Source of the DNA: Novosphingobium sp.
GTDB taxonomy: Bacteria; Pseudomonadota; Alphaproteobacteria; Sphingomonadales; Sphingomonadaceae
Direction of reading: 5' to 3'
Length of the DNA: 64,000 nt
Assembly: GCF_039595395.1 (NCBI RefSeq)
Contig: NZ_JBCNLP010000006.1
Coordinates: forward strand, 997,001-1,061,000
This document shows, piece by piece, positions 59,200 to 64,000 of this stretch; position 1 is the first letter of the stretch, and the number at the start of each line of letters is the position of its first letter. The notes under the pieces are model-generated. The model saw only the letters and a program-made list of their open reading frames with translations. It was not told the DNA's origin and made no database searches. A program made the position numbers and the translations under genes.

Positions 59200-60219
59200 A
59201 TGCCTTCTTCCTTCCGTTCCCTGCTGGCCGCCACCAGCGCGCTGCTGAGCGTGCTGGCCGCGCCTGCCGCGATGGCCGCGCCCGCCGCTCCGGCCTTTAA
59301 GCCCCTGCCCGCCATTCAGGCTCCGGACGATCTCTGGGATTTCGCCCAATGGGATGGTGAACATCACCGTCTGCTGGTCGCCCATGGCAAGGATGTGCTG
59401 GTGATCGATCCGGCCACCCGCCATGTGCGCGCCATCGGCCAGATCCAGTATGCCCACGCCGTGGTGCCGCTGCCTGGACGTGACCGCATTCTGGTGACCA
59501 GCAAATTCGACGACAGCGTGCGCATTCTCGATGGCGCCAGCGGCGCCGAAGTGAACCGCATCGCCGTCGCCAAGGACCCTGACGCCACGGTGCTGAGCGC
59601 CGATGGCCACAAGGCCTATGTCATGGCCGCCAAGGCCGGGGCGATCTCGGTGGTCGATCTCGACAGCATGAAGGAAACCGGGCGCATTCCGCTCAAGACC
59701 GGGCTTGAAGTGGCGGTGCTGGCCAGCCCCACGCTGCTGGCGGTGAACACCGAGGATTTCAACGAGATCGAACTGGCCGATCTGGCCACCAACAAGCCGG
59801 CCGGCACCATCCCGCTGCCCGGCTGCGAAGGCCCCACCGGCCTTGCGATGGGCGATGGCGGGCTGGCGCTGAGCGCCTGTGCCAATGGCAAGGCCGCGCT
59901 GGTCGACATCGCCCATCGCAAGGTGGTGCGTATGCTGCCGATCGGCATGGGGCCCGACACCGTGATCTGGGACGCGGCGCATCATCGCTTCCTGGTGCCT
60001 TGCGGCGAGAGCGGCTCGCTCTCGATTATCGCCATGGACAAGGCCGGCGCTCATGTGCAGCCCGCCGTGGCCACCGGGCCCAATGCCCGTACCGCTGCGT
60101 TCGATCCGGCGACGGGGCGGATTTATCTGCCCTCGGCCCGGTTGAATCCTGGGGTCAAGGGCAAGCCCAAGACGGTTGTGACCGGCAGTTTCCGGATTCT
60201 CGCACTATCCCCGCGCTGA
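59200..60219 (+). CDS. YncE-like beta-propeller protein, exported
   Basis: A 339-residue protein. The signal peptide MPSSFRSLLAATSALLSVLA ends at AAMAAP. The mature part is a seven-bladed propeller with repeated DPATRHVRAIGQI, DGASGAEVNRIAVAKDPDAT and DLDSMKETGRIPLKTGLEV units and the ending AAFDPATGRIYLPSARL, typical of YncE/YVTN proteins. I use the ATG at 59200 preceded by AAAGGA; an ATG at 59179 overlaps the TBDR stop (TGATG). E. coli YncE is linked to iron control and binds DNA, but the function of this type is not settled. Here it may be a periplasmic partner of the TBDR. Confidence 0.78.
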   Translation: MPSSFRSLLAATSALLSVLAAPAAMAAPAAPAFKPLPAIQAPDDLWDFAQWDGEHHRLLVAHGKDVLVIDPATRHVRAIGQIQYAHAVVPLPGRDRILVTSKFDDSVRILDGASGAEVNRIAVAKDPDATVLSADGHKAYVMAAKAGAISVVDLDSMKETGRIPLKTGLEVAVLASPTLLAVNTEDFNEIELADLATNKPAGTIPLPGCEGPTGLAMGDGGLALSACANGKAALVDIAHRKVVRMLPIGMGPDTVIWDAAHHRFLVPCGESGSLSIIAMDKAGAHVQPAVATGPNARTAAFDPATGRIYLPSARLNPGVKGKPKTVVTGSFRILALSPR

Positions 60220-60643
60220 TCCGGAACGCTCCCCTGCATAGTTTGCCCTATGCAGGGGAGTACCCTTTCAAAAGCCATCAAGCGCCGTAACTCAAGACGA
60301 TAGCAGTGCCGGGATCGCGCCACCCTATCGCGATCTCCCTATGATGCAGCCAGGCGATCGCCTGTACGAGGGTGAGCCCAGAGACAAGATCAAGACGGCA
60401 GCCCGGCAGGCAGCGTTGTTGCCGTCGAGTTGCCCGGTGGCACGGTGCTGATGAATGCGGAAAGCACGAGCCGGGTCTGATCCCCGGCCCATGCCGTCAT
60501 GACGGTGACTGGCATCGCAGAGGCCTGCCACCCCGCCGGACGATCCGGACGATCAGCGAAAAGGGCCCCCGCGCCATAGGGTGGCCGAACGCATCCGTTT
60601 CGAGGTCTTCAACACCGCCCACCGGCCCGGCCGGTGCGCAGCC
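60220..60643. other. Intergenic region after the YncE-like gene
   Basis: About 420 bp with a hairpin at its start and no convincing gene. A plus-strand reading near 60408-60480 gives GSVVAVELPGGTVLMNAEST SRV and a stop, faintly like a sialidase-propeller end, but it is too short to call. No repeats beyond the hairpin were noticed. Confidence 0.35.
60229..60260 (+). terminator. Hairpin after the YncE-like gene
   Basis: CTCCCCTGCATA (60229-60240) pairs perfectly with TATGCAGGGGAG (60249-60260) around an 8-nt loop, 10 bp after the stop. The following TACCCTTTC is not a good U-tract, so termination is possible but not certain. Confidence 0.5.
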
Positions 60644-61822
60644 TCACCTGATGTCGACAAGCGCGCGCAGGCGCTCGATATCCCGGTGACGGGTGGGAAT
60701 GTCGTCACGCGGTGCCGCGCAGCGATAGTCCCGCAACCGCTCCAGGCTGCGCAGCAGGACCTCGAGCGGCGGTCCGCTCGCGGTAAGGCTGCCCAGGGCG
60801 CGTGTGTTCACCTGCGCGGCGGGGCGGGTGATGAAGCGGTCCACCAGCATATCGTGATGCTGTCGCGCCGTCCGCCCGAACGTATCGCAAAGCCTGAGGA
60901 ACGCCCTTGCGTTGGTCTGGAACCAGGGCTGATCCGCATAGCTGACGGCTGCGAGCAGGAAGGCGTCGAGCATGCTGGGCGTCGCCATGCAATCCCGCAA
61001 CTGTGCCTGATCGCCCGGCATCATGAAGGGCATCTTCTCAAGCAGCAGTTGCGAATAATAGGGATCGCTGGCCCGGCAGAGGCCAAGCAGCAGGTCGATC
61101 TCGTTGATGCCGGGGAAGTCCCCGGCATTGGCGCCGCGATAGACGTTCCGGCCGACCCTGTAGGGCTTGTAATAGGGGCGCACGCTGTAAAAGAACCGAT
61201 CGATATCCAGTGTCTCGAACAGACGCTGGTTGAAGCGAATGACCGCCTCCAGCGCGACACCGGCCTGTTCGAAGAGCACATCCGCGACCGGACTGCTCAC
61301 ACCGATGGCGACCAGTCGCCGCAAGGCGTCCGCCGCGCCCTGGAAACTCAGAATGCCGCGCGTGTTCTCGTCGATAAACAGGAACTCGTCAGGCAGCGCC
61401 GTAAAGCTCTTGCGCACCCCGTTCACGGCCAGATTATGCGTGGCCAGATGGGCGGTCGCAAAGCGCGGGGCCATGCCTGCCGCCGCGCCAACATGGAGCG
61501 CGAGCGCGGAGGCCTCCTTGTGGGGAGACTGCTCTTCGCGATCGGGGTTGGTCAGTTCATGGCGGCGCAGCGCCCCCAGATAGAGACCGACATTGCCGAG
61601 CAGATGGAACGCCGAGCCAAAGCCATCGGTGGTCCGCCCCTCCGCCAGCAGCGGCGCGATCAGCAGACGCCCCTCCTCGCACAAATGCTGCTTGATGCCG
61701 TCGCCGATCCCCTCGACCGCGGAGCGGTCCTCGCGGGCGAAATAGAATTCCTCCAGCTCGGTGTTCATCGCGACGAAATCCGTGCGGATCCAGCGATCAA
61801 AGGCTTCTGCGTTCTGTGTCAT
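60644..61822 (-). CDS. PrnB-like (DUF1864) heme protein, indoleamine/tryptophan dioxygenase superfamily
   Basis: A 392-residue protein. RFFYSVRPYYKPYRVGRNVY then RGANAGDFPGINEIDLLLGL (residues 209-247) is the DUF1864/PrnB signature. ARQHHDMLVDRFITRPAAQV (319-338) resembles the C-terminal His region of tryptophan dioxygenases, so His322 or His323 is a candidate heme ligand. PrnB itself rearranges 7-chlorotryptophan in pyrrolnitrin synthesis; relatives of unknown function are widespread. I use the ATG at 61822 after GAGGAGAGGG. It lies 10 bp downstream of the kynureninase-like gene on the same strand, pointing to an indole-amine ring-opening or rearrangement step. No PrnA, PrnC or PrnD is adjacent. 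Confidence 0.78.
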   Translation of the reverse strand: MTQNAEAFDRWIRTDFVAMNTELEEFYFAREDRSAVEGIGDGIKQHLCEEGRLLIAPLLAEGRTTDGFGSAFHLLGNVGLYLGALRRHELTNPDREEQSPHKEASALALHVGAAAGMAPRFATAHLATHNLAVNGVRKSFTALPDEFLFIDENTRGILSFQGAADALRRLVAIGVSSPVADVLFEQAGVALEAVIRFNQRLFETLDIDRFFYSVRPYYKPYRVGRNVYRGANAGDFPGINEIDLLLGLCRASDPYYSQLLLEKMPFMMPGDQAQLRDCMATPSMLDAFLLAAVSYADQPWFQTNARAFLRLCDTFGRTARQHHDMLVDRFITRPAAQVNTRALGSLTASGPPLEVLLRSLERLRDYRCAAPRDDIPTRHRDIERLRALVDIR

Positions 61823-61832
61823 CGCCCTCTCC

Positions 61833-62975
61833 TCAACCGCGCGTCGCCGAAAGCAGGCAATCGGCCACCCGATCGACATCCGCCTCGTCATTCCAGATGC
61901 CGAAGGACAGGCGCAGGCGCGTGCCCCGCCGGTCGAAACGGACACCGCCCGCTTTCAACGCAGCCTCATGATGCTCGTCGAGGGTAAGGCACAGCGTGCC
62001 GCCGCGTTGGGCCAAGGCGCCGGGATCGGCGAGTTTGCCGTCCATCTCCGCCAACAGCCTGCCGGAAAGAGCGAGATTATGGGCGCGAATGGCCGGGACG
62101 CCGATCCCGGCGATCGTCCGCAATCCCGCCGTCGCGATCACAAAGGGCGCCACGGAGGGCGTCCCACCCCAGAGCCGCCTTGCATCGGGCGCGAAGGCGA
62201 AATGGCGGATATCCATCTCAAAGGGGTTTGCGTGCGAAAACCATCCGCGCTCGACCGGCATGATGCGTTCGATCACCTCAGGCGAGATCCACGCGAAGCA
62301 GGCGCCGGGGCCGCCGCTCAGCCATTTCACCGAGGTGCCAACGACCGCATCGGCATCCCATGCCTCGACGCTGATCGGCAGGACACCCGCCGACTGGGCG
62401 ATATCGACAATCGAGAAGACGCCATGGGCCTTCGCCATCGCCGTCAGCTCCGCCACCGGACTGAGGATGCCGGTGTTCGAGTGGACATGCATCATCACCA
62501 CGACGGCGATGTCGGGATCACCGATGCGCCGCCAACTGGCAAGGTCAGAAGGGTCGCCTGTCACCAGCTCCATGCGGAAGCCGAGGCGCGAAAGCCCCTC
62601 CACCGCGTAGACCACGGAGGGAAACGCCTGCTGTGAGATCAGGATGACATTGCGCTCCGGGCGGCAGGGCAGACCGCTGATGATCCGCGAGATAGCGGCG
62701 GAAACGCCGGGTTGAGGGCACCATTGGTTCGCCTCGCCGCCCAACAGATCGACCAGCGCGGATCGGAAAGCATCGATCGCGCCAAGCCATTGCGGCCATG
62801 CATCGCCTCCAGCGCTTTCCCAGGGCGCAAAGAACGCCTGTTCGGCGCTGTCGCGGGCGGCAAGAGGGAGGCATCCAACGCTGTGGGCAAGAAGATAGGG
62901 CCCGCCTTCCGGCCGGTGAAACAGGTTCCGCGCGGATGGCCCGGCAAACGTGTCGCGGTTTTGTGGATCGGTCAT
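61833..62975 (-). CDS. Kynureninase-like PLP-dependent enzyme (aminotransferase class V fold)
   Basis: A 380-residue fold-type I PLP enzyme. SIVDIAQSAGVLPISVEAWD holds the Asp (191) that pairs with the PLP ring N. VVGTSVKWLSGGPGACFAWI carries the Schiff-base Lys217 in a kynureninase-like KxLxGGPG setting; GWFSHANPFEMD and LWGGTPSVAP match the GWxGH and GTPP blocks of kynureninase. It is slightly shorter than KynU (about 415). GAGGGAGCC lies before the ATG at 62975. It is the first gene of a two-gene operon with the PrnB-like gene and is divergent from an Lrp/AsnC gene. A selenocysteine-lyase or cysteine-desulfurase role is less likely. Confidence 0.8.
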   Translation of the reverse strand: MTDPQNRDTFAGPSARNLFHRPEGGPYLLAHSVGCLPLAARDSAEQAFFAPWESAGGDAWPQWLGAIDAFRSALVDLLGGEANQWCPQPGVSAAISRIISGLPCRPERNVILISQQAFPSVVYAVEGLSRLGFRMELVTGDPSDLASWRRIGDPDIAVVVMMHVHSNTGILSPVAELTAMAKAHGVFSIVDIAQSAGVLPISVEAWDADAVVGTSVKWLSGGPGACFAWISPEVIERIMPVERGWFSHANPFEMDIRHFAFAPDARRLWGGTPSVAPFVIATAGLRTIAGIGVPAIRAHNLALSGRLLAEMDGKLADPGALAQRGGTLCLTLDEHHEAALKAGGVRFDRRGTRLRLSFGIWNDEADVDRVADCLLSATRG

Positions 62976-63055
62976 GGCCTTGGCTCCCTCTGCGGGCATT
63001 CTAGGCATTCCAGTGGCGAATGTTGTCCTTTAAGCCGCGTCGGCGCACAGGTTGC

Positions 63056-63072
63056 GGAGAACAATGTTCTCC
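63056..63072. promoter_or_regulatory. Operator between the PrnB-like operon and the Lrp/AsnC gene
   Basis: GGAGAACA and TGTTCTCC form a perfect 8-bp inverted repeat around a single A (63056-63072). A related half-word, TGTTGTCC, lies at 63021-63028. The position, 77 bp before the regulator and 81 bp before the kynureninase-like gene, fits an Lrp/AsnC (KynR-like) site. Confidence 0.65.
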
Positions 63073-63148
63073 ATTACTGCATTCTTCAGGAATATTGACC
63101 ACGCAGCCACGCGGTCTGACAGGCCAATAGCGAGCAAGGGGTGTTGAG

Positions 63149-63613
63149 ATGGACAGGTTCGATCGCGCCATTCTGGCCGAGCTGGAACAGGATTCCCGGC
63201 AGAGTTTCGGGGCCGTCGCCGAAAAGGTCGGGCTGTCGAAAACGCCGTGCTGGAACCGGGTGCAATCTCTTGAACAGCAGGGCGTTATTACGGGCTATCC
63301 TGCTGCGATCGATCCCTATGCCATTGGCCTCAAGCTCAGCGCCTTTGTCGAGGTTTCGGTCGAGTTCGCCCAGCATCCCGCTTTCGAAGCCGCCATCATG
63401 GACCATCCCGCCGTCCTCACCTGCTACACGACGGCGGGCGACGGTGATTATCTGCTGCATGTCGTCACCAGCGACGTCGAAGCGCTGGACGGTTTGCTGC
63501 GCGGCAATCTCAGCCGCCTGCCCGGCGTGCAGCGCTTTTCCACGACAATCTGCATGAAAACGATCAAACGGGGGGCACCGCTGATGGCTGCGGCAAGGTT
63601 GGGGGAGCCATAG
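63149..63613 (+). CDS. Lrp/AsnC-family regulator (KynR-like by context)
   Basis: A 154-residue regulator. MDRFDRAILAELEQDSRQSF opens the HTH, with recognition helix LSKTPCWNRVQSLEQQGVIT. The RAM (ligand/oligomer) domain follows: LKLSAFVEVSVEF and TTAGDGDYLLHVVTSDVEAL, then LPGVQRFSTTICMKTIK. SKTPCWNRVxxLE is typical of Lrp-type sensors of amino acids, including KynR, which responds to kynurenine. It is divergent from the kynureninase-like/PrnB-like pair with an inverted repeat between, so it is probably their activator. Confidence 0.85.
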   Translation: MDRFDRAILAELEQDSRQSFGAVAEKVGLSKTPCWNRVQSLEQQGVITGYPAAIDPYAIGLKLSAFVEVSVEFAQHPAFEAAIMDHPAVLTCYTTAGDGDYLLHVVTSDVEALDGLLRGNLSRLPGVQRFSTTICMKTIKRGAPLMAAARLGEP

Positions 63614-63732
63614 GCAGGCCTCATGTCGGCATGCTCTGAATAGTCCGGTCCCCCTCCCGCGCCACCGCATGAGGAGGACCCGATCGGCCTGTCAGCACAG
63701 GCCCATGTGTGGCCCCAAGGGCAAAGCGGCCA

Positions 63733-64000
63733 TCACGAGGATGGCGCGGAGATGCCGGGTTCCAGCACCAGCTTTTCGAGCTGGTCCAACTGCTCGCCCC
63801 ATCCGCTTGTGCTGCCCGAGGCGATCGCCTCATCGAGCGCCTCCTTGGAGGGATAGAGGTCGTGCACCACGACCAGCGTCTGCCCGTCCTTCTCTTCGAA
63901 GGTCACCGTGGTGACCGGGCCTTCCTCATCACCTTCGTCGTTGGTCCAGACGATCCGCGCGCCCGGCACGACCTCGATATATTTGCCGAAGAAAGCCATG
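63733..64000 (-). CDS. AHSA1/SRPBCC-domain protein, C-terminal part
   Basis: The frame runs off the right edge. The visible 88-89 residues read FFGKYIEVVPGARIVWTNDE, GDEEGPVTTVTFEEKDGQTL and VVVHDLYPSKEALDEAIASG, then STSGWGEQLDQLEKLV. That is the C-terminal half of a START-like AHSA1 (activator of Hsp90 ATPase homologue) domain, as in small SRPBCC proteins that bind hydrophobic ligands. The Met at 63999 is internal rather than the start. Its function and neighbours cannot be read beyond the edge. Confidence 0.8.
   Translation of the reverse strand, partial: MAFFGKYIEVVPGARIVWTNDEGDEEGPVTTVTFEEKDGQTLVVVHDLYPSKEALDEAIASGSTSGWGEQLDQLEKLVLEPGISAPSS

Noticed and set aside
60408..60480. Possible sialidase-like tail after the YncE gene
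   Set aside because: Only about 23 residues resemble a sialidase VVEL-DG motif; far too short to support a relic without a search.
60644..62975. Idea of a complete pyrrolnitrin cluster
   Set aside because: PrnC and PrnD are absent, and the halogenase-like gene is 9 kb away in a different regulon.

Overview
The window looks like a piece of a sphingomonad genome (Alphaproteobacteria, Sphingomonadales; a Novosphingobium-like organism is my best guess). The reasons are high GC with strong GC3 bias, three large TonB-dependent receptors (TBDRs), Tat- or Sec-exported glycoside hydrolases, a tryptophan-halogenase-like flavoprotein beside a TBDR, and a compact pcaIJF cluster. I see no tRNA, rRNA, CRISPR array, intact IS element or phage. 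Assignments come from reading motifs in the translated sequence; no database search was run.

Layout. 1-1865: the tail of an outer-membrane efflux protein, then a LysR regulator divergent from an alpha/beta hydrolase. 2026-22654: a polysaccharide locus that fits xyloglucan. It holds GH29 fucosidase, LacI regulator, GH31, GH1, GH39, GH43, a TBDR, an exported esterase, GH74 endo-xyloglucanase and two tandem GH35 beta-galactosidases. Four promoter regions in it share an operator-like word close to TTGGTAsCGCTAwCAA, so the LacI protein probably controls the whole set. 22655-42847: housekeeping and accessory genes. These include an AAHS-type aromatic-acid transporter, several LysR regulators, a small outer-membrane barrel, a GbsR/MarR-DUF4166-TIGR01777 operon with a palindromic operator, DUF1810, Nudix, a tautomerase-cupin pair, a phospholipase-D-like protein, a desaturase, class I aldolase, an AI-2E-family permease, and pcaIJF with a divergent IclR regulator.

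42892-54159: a sucrose/raffinose-type locus. On the plus strand are an MFS sugar transporter, GH36 alpha-galactosidase, GH68 sucrose-cleaving enzyme and ROK fructokinase. On the minus strand are TBDR, halogenase-like flavoprotein and LacI regulator. The two arms converge on a large palindromic element. A second operator word (core CAATCGATTG) lies before the transporter, before GH68 and twice before the TBDR, tying both arms to this LacI.

54377-64000: a cysteine-cluster protein, a LysR relic, a quinone-oxidoreductase-like gene, a third TBDR followed by a YncE-like beta-propeller, and a module of a PrnB/DUF1864-type heme protein (indoleamine/tryptophan dioxygenase superfamily), a kynureninase-like PLP enzyme and a divergent Lrp/AsnC regulator. 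The window ends inside an AHSA1/SRPBCC gene. The points I would follow first are the PrnB-like/kynureninase-like module, the halogenase-like enzyme inside the sugar regulon, the two operator families, and the two large intergenic inverted-repeat elements.
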